Shown here: piece by piece, positions 1-6,065 of the stretch | Layout of the letters: every line of letters begins with the position of its first letter | Numbering within the stretch: position 1 is the stretch's first letter | The notes under the pieces: generated by a model | Database searches by the model: none | Seen by the model: the letters and a program-made list of their open reading frames with translations, nothing else | What the model was told of the DNA's origin: nothing | Program-made: the position numbers and the translations under genes | NCBI GenBank assembly: GCA_049522565.1 | Contig: JBEKNT010000208.1 | Span: 1 to 11,682 of the forward strand | Source: JASHVB01 sp049522565 | Lineage (GTDB): Bacteria > Pseudomonadota > Alphaproteobacteria > Acetobacterales > Acetobacteraceae | DNA: 11,682 nucleotides | Direction: 5' to 3'

Positions 1-1
1 G

Positions 2-787
2 CTGCGCTGGGGCGCGCTGCCGCCCGGACTGAAAATCGCGCGTATCGACATCGATCCGGCGGAGATGCGCCGGCTGAAAGTGGATATCGGCATCGTCGCC
101 GATACCGCCGATGCCGCCCGCGCCTTGATGGATGCCGTGACGCCGCGCGAGGACGCCGCCCACGCCGCCGCGATCGCCCGCGCCAAGGCAGACGCCGCGC
201 AGTCGATCCGCAAGGTGCAGCCGCAGATGTCGTTCCTCGAAGCGATCCGCGACGTGCTGCCGGAAGACGGCATCTTCTGCGACGAGATGACGCAGGTCGG
301 CTACGTCTCCTGGTTCGGCTTCCCGTTCCATGCGCCGCGCACGCTGATCACCTCGGGTTTCTCCGGCACGTTGGGCGCCGGCTTTCCGATGGCGCTGGGC
401 GTCAAGGTGGCGCACCCGGACAAGCCGGTGGTGGCGGTAACCGGCGACGGCGGCTTCATGTTCGGCAGTTCGGAACTCGCCACCGCGGTGCAGCACGGCA
501 TCAACCTGGTCACCGTGCTGTTCAACAACTCGTCGTACGGCAACGTGCTGCGCGACCAGCACCGGATGTTCGAGGGACGCGACTCAGGATCGCGGCTGCG
601 CAACCCGGACTTCCAGTTGTACGCAAAGAGTTTCGGCGTGCCGTCCTGGCGTGTGACCGATGCCGACGGGCTGCGCGGTGCGTTGCGCCAGGCACTGGCG
701 GCGAACGCGCCGGCACTGATCGAGGTGATGACCGACATCAAGCAGGAGTATCAGCCCTGGGAGTTCATCTCGCCCGGGCGGGGATGA
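2..787 (+). CDS. ThDP-dependent acetolactate synthase-like enzyme, C-terminal part
   Basis: This is the C-terminal part of a thiamine-diphosphate enzyme; the reading frame is open from base 2, so the N-terminal domain lies outside the window. The visible part holds the end of the central domain (KIARIDIDPAEM) and the complete pyrophosphate-binding C-terminal domain. That domain contains the ThDP/Mg signature: GDGG at about nt 442–453, followed some 26 residues later by NNSSYGN. The segment SGFSGTLGAGFPMALG is typical of the acetolactate synthase, benzoylformate decarboxylase and oxalyl-CoA decarboxylase superfamily. The C-terminal PWEFI is usual for unassigned acetolactate synthase-like proteins. 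The substrate cannot be told because the N-terminal catalytic Glu is missing and this family is functionally diverse. It lies upstream of TRAP transporter genes in the same direction, which suggests, without proving, catabolism of an imported 2-oxo or related organic acid. It is cytoplasmic. Confidence 0.85.
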   Translation: MRWGALPPGLKIARIDIDPAEMRRLKVDIGIVADTADAARALMDAVTPREDAAHAAAIARAKADAAQSIRKVQPQMSFLEAIRDVLPEDGIFCDEMTQVGYVSWFGFPFHAPRTLITSGFSGTLGAGFPMALGVKVAHPDKPVVAVTGDGGFMFGSSELATAVQHGINLVTVLFNNSSYGNVLRDQHRMFEGRDSGSRLRNPDFQLYAKSFGVPSWRVTDADGLRGALRQALAANAPALIEVMTDIKQEYQPWEFISPGRG

Positions 788-853
788 TGTCGCGCGCCCG
801 GTAACCGTTGGCGTCTGATACCAGGCGCCCGAAACACTGCCTCTCGCATGGTT

Positions 854-968
854 GGCACGGTCCGTCCCGACCGTCTTGGCCGGGCCTGACCCAGCCATCT
901 ATCGCGGCACCGCGGCTGCATGGATGGCCGGGTCAAGCGGGCCATGACGGTTGGGGTCGGACCGTGCC
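854..968. repeat. REP-like long palindromic repeat between ThDP gene and dctP
   Basis: Two arms can fold into a long imperfect hairpin. The outer arms are 854–864 and 958–968 (11 bp perfect, ggcacggtccg). The inner arms are about 873–899 and 923–948 and contain the core tggccgggc…gacc…gccatc. The inner core matches the elements at 7725–7809 and 2161–2180. Translated, such repeats give peptides of the GLDPAI…DGRVKPGHDD type often mis-annotated as genes in alphaproteobacteria. It occupies most of the 306-bp gap between the ThDP gene and dctP; the rest (788–853 and 969–1078) shows nothing recognisable. It could end or stabilise a transcript, but it has no T-run typical of a terminator. Confidence 0.8.
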
Positions 969-1078
969 TTACGTCAATCGTTCGGACGGTTGGCCTGACT
1001 CGCCACGCTTGACTCGTCCTCGCCACGATGGTCACGATCCAAACCAATAAGAACGCGGCCCACACGGCCGTGACAATT

Positions 1079-1096
1079 GGGGAGGAACTGCCAATG
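1079..1096 (+). promoter_or_regulatory. Ribosome binding site fixing the dctP start
   Basis: A strong Shine-Dalgarno sequence (ggggaggaac, with GGAGG at 1081–1085) ends 8 nt before the ATG at 1094. It decides this start over the upstream in-frame ATG at 1028, which would put 22 unlikely residues before the Tat signal. Confidence 0.8.
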
Positions 1097-2125
1097 TCGT
1101 CGAGGGCGCTCTCGCGCAGGACGCTGATGTCGCGTGGCGGTGCCGCCGCCGCGGTCGGGATCAGCGCGGCCAGCATCCTGCACTGGCCCGCCGATGCGGC
1201 GGAGTTCAGCTACAAGCTCGGCTCCTCCAGTCCGATGGAGCATCCGGCGATGGCGCGCTCGGCCGAAGCCGCCAGCAAGATCAAGGAACAGTCGAACGGG
1301 CGGCTGGACATCTCGATCTATCCGAACAGCGTGCTCGGTGGCGACACGGCGATGATCGCGCAGGTGATCTCCGGTGCCTTGCAGATGTACATCCTGCCGG
1401 TCGACTTGCTGGCGCCGCGCAATCCGGCCTGCGGCATCTTCGGCGTCGGCTTCGTCTTCCCCGACTACGACCACGTCTGGGCAGCGGTGGACGGCGATCT
1501 GGGCAATATGATTCGCGGCGCGGCAGAGCAGATCGGGCTGCATTGCCTGGACAAGGCGTATGACCACGGCTACCGGCAGATCACCACGCGCACCAAGCCG
1601 ATCGTCTCGCCGGACGACCTGCACGGGTTCAAGATCCGCCTGCCCGTCGCACCCTATCTCATCTCGTTGTTCCGCCACCTCGGCGCGTCGCCGACCGCGA
1701 TCAACTTCAACGAGGTCTACAGCGCTTTGCAGACCGGCGTCGTCGATGGCCAGGAAAATCCGCTGGTGCTGATCGACACGGCAAAGCTGTTCGAGGTGCA
1801 GAAATATTGCAGCATCACCAACCACGTCTGGTCGGGTTTCCACGTCTCGTTCAGCATCCCGGCGTGGCAGAAGCTGCCGCCCGATCTGCAAGAGATCGCG
1901 CACCGGAACTTCACCGAGGCGGCCATCGCGCAACGCGGCGACTTCGTGAAGATGACGCAGTCGGAGCAGCAGAATCTGACCGCCAAGGGGCTGACGTTCA
2001 ATACGGTTGATACCAAGCCGTTCCGCGACGTGCTGAGCAAGAACGGCTTCTATCCGGAGATGAAGAAGGCGTCGGGCGATCAGGCCTGGGCGCTGTTGGA
2101 GAAATACGTCGGCCCGCTGGCATGA
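1094..2125 (+). CDS. dctP: TRAP transporter solute-binding subunit DctP
   Basis: This is a 343-residue periplasmic substrate-binding protein of a tripartite ATP-independent (TRAP) transporter; it captures an organic acid and delivers it to the membrane subunits. The N-terminus is a Tat signal: SRRTLM at residues 7–12, a hydrophobic stretch to about residue 29, then a probable AxA cleavage site (ADA, 33–35). A Tat leader implies export in the folded state. The family hallmarks are present. GFKIR (178–182) holds the Arg that in characterised DctP/SiaP proteins clamps the substrate carboxylate. The signature EVYSALQTGVVDGQENP (from residue 207) is near consensus. Length is normal for the family. 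The start follows the strong SD at 1081–1085. The gene for the membrane subunits follows 60 nt downstream. The ligand cannot be named from sequence; a carboxylate is expected. Confidence 0.93.
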   Translation: MSSRALSRRTLMSRGGAAAAVGISAASILHWPADAAEFSYKLGSSSPMEHPAMARSAEAASKIKEQSNGRLDISIYPNSVLGGDTAMIAQVISGALQMYILPVDLLAPRNPACGIFGVGFVFPDYDHVWAAVDGDLGNMIRGAAEQIGLHCLDKAYDHGYRQITTRTKPIVSPDDLHGFKIRLPVAPYLISLFRHLGASPTAINFNEVYSALQTGVVDGQENPLVLIDTAKLFEVQKYCSITNHVWSGFHVSFSIPAWQKLPPDLQEIAHRNFTEAAIAQRGDFVKMTQSEQQNLTAKGLTFNTVDTKPFRDVLSKNGFYPEMKKASGDQAWALLEKYVGPLA

Positions 2126-2160
2126 GGCCGCTCGCGACCGGCATGGCCGTCTGCTCCCTC

Positions 2161-2180
2161 GTCATGGCCGGGCTTGACCC
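2161..2180. repeat. Half copy of the palindromic repeat upstream of dctQM
   Basis: These 20 bases (gtcatggccgggcttgaccc) are identical to one arm of the repeat at 7728–7747 in dnaE2 and close to the inner arm of the repeat near 854–968. The second arm is absent, so this is a fragment rather than a hairpin. It ends 5 nt before the dctQM ATG and takes the place where a Shine-Dalgarno sequence would be expected. Confidence 0.7.
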
Positions 2181-2185
2181 CTGAC

Positions 2186-4072
2186 ATGGCGGTCGAGGCG
2201 CACGGGCTGGCCCAACCTATCGGCGGAGCACCGGGCTGGTCGGGCCTGCGACGCGCCGCGCGCGGCCTCGACGAAGCGATCGGCACGGTCTGCGAAGCCA
2301 TCGGCGCCATGCTGGTGCTGGCCGAGGTGACGATCCTGTTCGCCGGCGTCACCTCGCGCTACGTGTTCGACAGCCCGATCTTCTGGACCGACGAGCTGGC
2401 CAATTTCCTGTTTCTCTGGCTGGCGATGCTGGGCGTCGTCATCGCGCTGCGCAACGACGCGCATATGCGGCTGACCACGCTGGTCGCCTGGGCACCGCCG
2501 CTATGGGGCCGCCGCTTTTCCGCCGTCGCCGCCCTGGTGGTGATCGCCTTCGTGCTGGAGATCCTGCTGCCGGCTACGCAGTATTTCAGCCAGCAGCACT
2601 TCGTCACGCTGATCTCATTGCAGATCTCCGACGGCTACCGGGTCGCCGCGATCCTGGTCGGCATGACGCTGTCCGCGGTCATTGCGTTGATGCGCTTGCT
2701 CGAGACCACGACGCCGAAAATGTTTGCCCTCGCGGTCGTGGTGGTGGGCGGGATCGCCGCTTTGCTGTGGCTGGCACAGCCGGTGCTGATGGCGATGGGC
2801 TTCGGCGCCCTGGTGGTGTTCTTCGTGGTGATGATCGCGGTCTGCGTGGGGATCGGCGTACCGATCGCCTTCGCCTTCGGCATCGCCACGCTGTCCTATC
2901 TCGGGCTGGCCAGCGACATGCCGCTGTCCATCGTGGTCAACCGGATGGACGAGGGCATCTCCAACCTGCTGCTGCTGTCGGTGCCGATGTTCGTCTTCCT
3001 CGGCCTGCTGATGGAGATGACCGGCATCGCGCGAGTGATGGTGGCGTTTCTTGCAGCATTGGTCGGCCATGTGCGCGGCGGGCTGTCGTACGTGTTGCTC
3101 GGCGCGATGTACCTGGTGTCCGGCATCTCGGGTTCGAAGGCGGCCGACATGGCGGCGGTCGCGCCGGTGCTGTTTCCCGAAATGCGCCGCCGTGGCGCAC
3201 ATCCCGGCGAGTTGGCCTCGCTGCTGGCGACCTCCAGCGCGATGTCGGAGACGATCCCGCCGAGCCTGGTGCTGATCACTATCGGTTCGGTCACCAACGT
3301 GTCGATTGCCGCGTTGTTCAATGGCGGATTGCTGCCCGCCGCGGTCGCCGCGCTGGGGCTTGTCGCGGTGTGCTGGTACCGCTCGCGCCGCACCGACGCG
3401 ATCGGCGGCACGCGGGCCCCCGCCGCGCAAATCCTGCGCAGCTTCGTCATCGCGGTGCCGGGCCTGACGCTGCCCTTCGTCATTCGCTACGCGGTCATCG
3501 ACGGCATCGCCACTGCCACCGAGGTTTCCACCGTCGGCGTCGTCTATACCGCCGCGCTTGGGCTGCTGGTATACCGCCAGTTCGACTGGCGGCGGATCTA
3601 TCCGATCCTGGTGGACACAGTGTCGTTGACCGGCGCGGTGATGCTGATCATCGGCACGGCGACGGGGATGGCGTGGGCGCTGACCCAGTCTGGGTTTTCG
3701 CAATGGCTGGTGGCCAGCATGGCGGCGGTGCCCGGTGGCAAGGGAGGTTTCCTCGCCATCACCATCGTCGCGTTCATCATCCTCGGCAGCGTGCTGGAAG
3801 GCATTCCGGCGATCGTGCTGTTCGGACCGCTGCTGTTTCCGGTGGCGCGGGCGATCGGCGTGAACGAGGTGCACTACGCGATCGTGGTGATCCTGGCGAT
3901 GGGCATTGGGCTGTTCGCGCCACCGTTCGGTGTCGGGTTCTACGGCGCCTGCGCGATTGGCCGCGTCTCGCCGGACGACGCGTTGTGGCGCATCTGGCCG
4001 TATATCGCCGCGCTGGTGGTGGCACTGATTGTCGTTGCCGCGTTTCCCTGGCTGTCGATCGGGTTTTTGTAA
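2186..4072 (+). CDS. dctQM: Fused TRAP transporter membrane subunit DctQM
   Basis: This is an inner-membrane TRAP transporter protein of about 628 residues in which the small DctQ and large DctM subunits are fused; it uses the sodium or proton gradient to import the solute presented by DctP. The DctQ part (about residues 30–190) carries FLWLAMLG (76–83) and HMRL (93–96), the usual DctQ motif. The DctM part (from about residue 205) has multiple membrane segments. Its signatures are SGISGSKAAD (from residue 312), IPPS (357–360) and the late PPFGVGF loop (from residue 579). Length fits fused DctQM proteins. A TTG at 2174 lies in the same frame, but the ATG at 2186 is preferred. Neither has a clear SD, as a fragment of a palindromic repeat abuts the start. 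It follows dctP by 60 nt and is probably cotranscribed with it. Confidence 0.93.
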   Translation: MAVEAHGLAQPIGGAPGWSGLRRAARGLDEAIGTVCEAIGAMLVLAEVTILFAGVTSRYVFDSPIFWTDELANFLFLWLAMLGVVIALRNDAHMRLTTLVAWAPPLWGRRFSAVAALVVIAFVLEILLPATQYFSQQHFVTLISLQISDGYRVAAILVGMTLSAVIALMRLLETTTPKMFALAVVVVGGIAALLWLAQPVLMAMGFGALVVFFVVMIAVCVGIGVPIAFAFGIATLSYLGLASDMPLSIVVNRMDEGISNLLLLSVPMFVFLGLLMEMTGIARVMVAFLAALVGHVRGGLSYVLLGAMYLVSGISGSKAADMAAVAPVLFPEMRRRGAHPGELASLLATSSAMSETIPPSLVLITIGSVTNVSIAALFNGGLLPAAVAALGLVAVCWYRSRRTDAIGGTRAPAAQILRSFVIAVPGLTLPFVIRYAVIDGIATATEVSTVGVVYTAALGLLVYRQFDWRRIYPILVDTVSLTGAVMLIIGTATGMAWALTQSGFSQWLVASMAAVPGGKGGFLAITIVAFIILGSVLEGIPAIVLFGPLLFPVARAIGVNEVHYAIVVILAMGIGLFAPPFGVGFYGACAIGRVSPDDALWRIWPYIAALVVALIVVAAFPWLSIGFL

Positions 4073-4301
4073 GGGCGCTGCGTGGAAAGCGACCATGCCC
4101 AGCCAAACAGGCACGCCTTAGGCTGAGGCTGACGTGAGAGCGGTGAACAACCCCGCGGGGAGAACCGAGATGACGCCGTCGCGGAAACACGTCCACGCCT
4201 TTGGGGTGCGGGTGGGATAGCTGGGATCCGGCTGATCCCGATTGCAGGCAATGCATGCAGGCTGTAAAACACACGGCGTGGCATCGGAGGATCGGCCGCG
4301 C

Positions 4302-4547
4302 ATGACCACTCTCACCATCCGCAACGTGGAGCCGCGTCTGCGTGACCAGTTGCGGCTGCGCGCCGCGCGCCATGGACAATCCATGGAAGCCGAGTTGCGA
4401 GACATTCTGCGGGTCACGCTCGCCATGGACCAGGCGCCGGAGGTCAATCTGGCGGAGGCGATTCGCCGCCGCTTCGCGCCGTTTGGCGGTGTCGATCTCC
4501 CGGAGTTTCCGGACGTCGAGGCGCTGGAACCGCCCGCCTTCGGCTGA
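4302..4547 (+). CDS. FitA/VapB-like ribbon-helix-helix antitoxin
   Basis: This is an 81-residue antitoxin of the FitA-like ribbon-helix-helix group. In this family the N-terminal RHH domain binds the operon promoter as a dimer and the C-terminal tail neutralises a PIN-domain ribonuclease. The N-terminus TLTIRNVEPRLRDQLRLRAA, followed by HGQSMEAELRDIL, is the classical RHH of this group; the C-terminal tail (about 50–81) is acidic and proline-containing, as expected for toxin binding. The start at 4302 is chosen because the protein begins at the RHH strand and has an SD (cggagg, 4285–4290). An upstream in-frame ATG at 4242 would add 20 unrelated residues. Its stop overlaps the toxin start by one base (TGATG). 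The toxin gene is broken, so this is now an orphan antitoxin. The 229 bp upstream to dctQM hold no other gene; only the short palindrome ccccgcgggg (4151–4160) stands out. Confidence 0.88.
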   Translation: MTTLTIRNVEPRLRDQLRLRAARHGQSMEAELRDILRVTLAMDQAPEVNLAEAIRRRFAPFGGVDLPEFPDVEALEPPAFG

Positions 4548-4760
4548 TGATCGTCCTCGATACGAATGTGATCGCGGAGCTGATGCGGGCCGTGCCCGCG
4601 CCGGCCGTATCGCCATGGGTGTCGCGGCAGGTTCGCGACGCGTTATATACGACGACCGTCAATAAGGCGGAGATCCTGTTCGGTATCGCCAATATGCAAG
4701 ATGGCTCAAGGCAGCGCCCTGAGTGCTGCGGGCCGCGCAGAAATCTTGAATTTTACATAA
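4547..4760 (+). pseudogene. VapC/FitB-type PIN-domain toxin, frameshifted and truncated
   Basis: The first about 53 residues are a clear PIN-domain start: MIVLDTNVIAEL with catalytic Asp5, then TTTVNKAEILFGIA with Glu42. Intact FitB/VapC toxins of this type are about 135–145 residues and need further acidic residues near positions 95–120. After DGS (nt about 4708) the frame loses similarity. Family-like sequence (ALSAAGRAEIL) appears instead in another frame from 4716 and stops at 4758–4760, suggesting a small indel followed by loss of the rest. The original frame runs on to 4846 only by reading through the opposite-strand gene that begins at 4761. Two of the catalytic acidic residues are gone, so ribonuclease activity is not expected. 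The deletion endpoint lies directly against the stop codon of the convergent 96-residue gene, which suggests the insertion or rearrangement that brought in that module removed the toxin's end. Confidence 0.82.
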
Positions 4761-5051
4761 CTATCCGAACGTGCGCTTTGGCAACGGGGGCGTGGGATAG
4801 CGGCCCATTTTGTTATTCCAGTAGGCCCATGAGCGCGGGTCGATGATGCCGGGCGGCGCTTTGTCGAGCGCTTCGTGGAAATCCTCGTTCGACACGTAGC
4901 GGCGCAGCACCGTCATATCCTCATGCGTGGCGTGCTTCATTGCGTAGGCCATGAAGCGGATCGGGTCTTCGAGCGCTTCGGCGGGTTCCTCGAACCACAC
5001 AACCCGACGCGCAACCGCTTCCGTCTCGGGGTTGAGCGGGATCGGCTTCAT
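4761..5051 (-). CDS. Small conserved protein coupled to the AbiEii-type gene (putative partner/antitoxin)
   Basis: This is a 96-residue soluble protein with no signal peptide or membrane segment. I recognise it as a conserved hypothetical type but cannot give a named domain. The most characteristic stretch is PPGIIDPRSWAYWN (66–79) with KMGRYP after it; an N-terminal LNPETEAVARRVVWF leads into a predicted helical region (21–63). Its ATG overlaps the TGA of the upstream nucleotidyltransferase gene (ATGA, 5048–5051) and it has no good SD of its own, so its translation is probably coupled. Two-gene overlap with an AbiEii-type protein is typical of toxin–antitoxin organisation. There is no AbiEi-type winged-helix antitoxin nearby, so this protein is the natural candidate partner. 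That role is inference. Confidence 0.72.
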   Translation of the reverse strand: MKPIPLNPETEAVARRVVWFEEPAEALEDPIRFMAYAMKHATHEDMTVLRRYVSNEDFHEALDKAPPGIIDPRSWAYWNNKMGRYPTPPLPKRTFG

Positions 5052-5737
5052 TGGGATGGCCCGGTGCTTGTGCCGCGCGGGTGGGCGGCGCCGGCAATCG
5101 TCGGCAAGCGGTCGAGATCAACCTCGCGAACCGCCTTGGCGAGACGGTCTTTGGTTCCCTTCGAAAGGCGGCGAAGGTTCCCTTCGTCGAAGAATGACAG
5201 CGCCTTGAGCGCAATCTGTGGATTGAATTGCGGGCCGTAAAGTGCCTGCGCGCTTGCCAGCGCAGTCGAAAGGTCTATCCGCCCGTCGCGAAGGATGGCG
5301 TCGATGTCTCGATAGTCCTTGGCTTCGGCGCGGAGTTGCACCACGTTTGCCTTTGTTCCGGCAAGGTCGAGCAGGGATGCGATCTGCAAGCCATTGTCAG
5401 ACGCGATATGAGGCGGCGCAAGGCGCGGCAAGCCCGGCACTCCGAAAAAGGAAAGCTTCACCGGGCCGCCCCGGTCAACGATGCCGCTCAAGGTGTTCGG
5501 CTCGCGCTGCGTGATCGTCGCGGCGGCCATGAAGGGAATGGATGCCGTCAGCTTCGCCGGGTCGAATGGACGGCTGCCGAAAAAGTCGAAGTCCGCAGAG
5601 TGGCGGTGGCCGAGATGCAGCGCAACCGCAGTGCCGCCATACAGCACGAATTCCGGGGGAACGGCGGCAAGCTCGTCCCAAAGCCGCCGCTGCGGCTTCG
5701 GGAGTATGTCGAGGTGGGGCGCAAAATCGTCAGTCAT
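5048..5737 (-). CDS. AbiEii/AbiGii-type nucleotidyltransferase (putative toxin)
   Basis: This is a 229-residue protein of the AbiEii/AbiGii nucleotidyltransferase family, part of the polymerase-beta fold. Characterised AbiEii proteins are toxins of type IV toxin–antitoxin/abortive-infection systems that transfer nucleotides. Motif I is GGT (34–36) followed by DFD with Asp49 and Asp51, the metal-binding pair. Downstream, K129 and the block RAEAKDYRDIDAIL (136–149) match the family's conserved Lys and KDY.D motifs. It is shorter than lactococcal AbiEii (about 300 residues) and appears to be a compact version. The start at 5737 is supported by alignment of the DILP…RLWDEL leader to family members. 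An extended –10 promoter lies immediately upstream, giving a near-leaderless transcript. It overlaps the downstream 96-residue gene by 4 nt. It could instead be a housekeeping nucleotidyltransferase, but the context favours a toxin–antitoxin or defence role. Confidence 0.83.
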   Translation of the reverse strand: MTDDFAPHLDILPKPQRRLWDELAAVPPEFVLYGGTAVALHLGHRHSADFDFFGSRPFDPAKLTASIPFMAAATITQREPNTLSGIVDRGGPVKLSFFGVPGLPRLAPPHIASDNGLQIASLLDLAGTKANVVQLRAEAKDYRDIDAILRDGRIDLSTALASAQALYGPQFNPQIALKALSFFDEGNLRRLSKGTKDRLAKAVREVDLDRLPTIAGAAHPRGTSTGPSQ

Positions 5738-5745
5738 GCTGCCAT

Positions 5746-5754
5746 ATTATAGCA
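5746..5754 (-). promoter_or_regulatory. Extended –10 promoter for the AbiEii-type operon
   Basis: On the minus strand the sequence reads TGCTATAAT: a perfect –10 hexamer (5751–5746) with the extended-10 TG. No –35 box is recognisable at 16–18 bp. The expected start of transcription is about 5738–5740, only 1–3 nt before the ATG at 5737, and no SD is present, so the mRNA is probably leaderless. An imperfect dyad (gctataatatggc, 5741–5753) overlaps the –10 and might serve as an operator; this last point is weak. Confidence 0.6.
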
Positions 5755-5788
5755 TGGACAGGACGGGAAGCGACTAGCTCCCGCAAGG

Positions 5789-5920
5789 TTAACGCCTGCT
5801 CAAGGCCGCATAATAGGCCGAGCGCGCCGCGACTTTGGCCAGGCCGATCCGGATGATTTGTCGTGCGTCGTCGAGGTCTTCCCGCGCCTTGGCAAGACAA
5901 TCCGCGGCCTCCGGCTTCAC
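5789..5920 (-). pseudogene. HEPN-domain protein (HepT-like), N-terminal fragment
   Basis: A frame starting at GTG 5920 encodes 43 residues before a TAA: VKPEAADCLAKAREDL, DDARQIIRIGLAKVAARS, then AYYAALSRR. This is the first helix and the start of the second helix of a HEPN domain; intact proteins are about 120–135 residues and usually continue after YYAA with F-H-A. The R-x4-6-H active-site motif of HEPN ribonucleases is in the missing part, so no toxin activity is expected. Its GTG overlaps the TGA of the upstream MNT fragment (GTGA), the usual arrangement of MNT–HEPN pairs. The break lies about 35 bp from the promoter of the AbiEii-type gene. Confidence 0.72.
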
Positions 5921-6021
5921 AGGTCAACCCCGTCGCGCCGTACCTCGGCCATGAACCCCGTTCGCTTCTGGTAGCCGCCGGCATGAAAGGGCAGCGCATC
6001 GATGACCGCGCCCGTGTCATC
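5917..6021 (-). pseudogene. MNT-domain nucleotidyltransferase, C-terminal fragment
   Basis: The frame that ends at TGA 5919–5917 encodes DDTGAVIDALPFHAGGYQKR and then TGFMAEVRRDGVDL. This matches the C-terminal end of minimal nucleotidyltransferases paired with HEPN proteins, where the final R-T-G-F-…-E-V-R-R-D-G-V-x-L tail is typical. A stop codon in this frame at 6024–6022 and loss of similarity show that the N-terminal part, with the catalytic GSxARG motif, is missing. In known systems the MNT protein is the antitoxin that adenylylates the HEPN toxin. Here both partners are fragments. The 45 bp between this fragment and the AI-2E gene show nothing else. Confidence 0.65.
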
Positions 6022-6065
6022 TCACAATGACAATAGGGGATGCGGCGCGCGCTCCTCGCCGCGCC

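Noticed and set aside
808..1050. An 80-codon plus-strand ORF between the ThDP gene and dctP
   Set aside because: Its sequence is mostly translated palindromic repeat (WPGLTQPSIA…WPGQAGHDG); it has no SD and no independent gene features.
2503..4137. Long open frames overlapping dctQM (plus-strand 2503–4137 and minus-strand 2615–4114)
   Set aside because: Both are out-of-frame or antisense shadows of dctQM, with low-complexity Arg/His/Gln/Asp-rich products.
4141..4170. Short palindrome ccccgcgggg after dctQM considered as a terminator
   Set aside because: The stem is only 5 bp with no loop and no following T-run.
5228..5752. A 174-codon plus-strand ORF opposite the AbiEii-type gene
   Set aside because: Antisense shadow of the nucleotidyltransferase, whose catalytic motifs are clear on the other strand.
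5730..6020. A 96-codon minus-strand ORF over the MNT/HEPN remnants
   Set aside because: Its product shows no family features, while two other frames of the same stretch match the MNT tail and the HEPN start.
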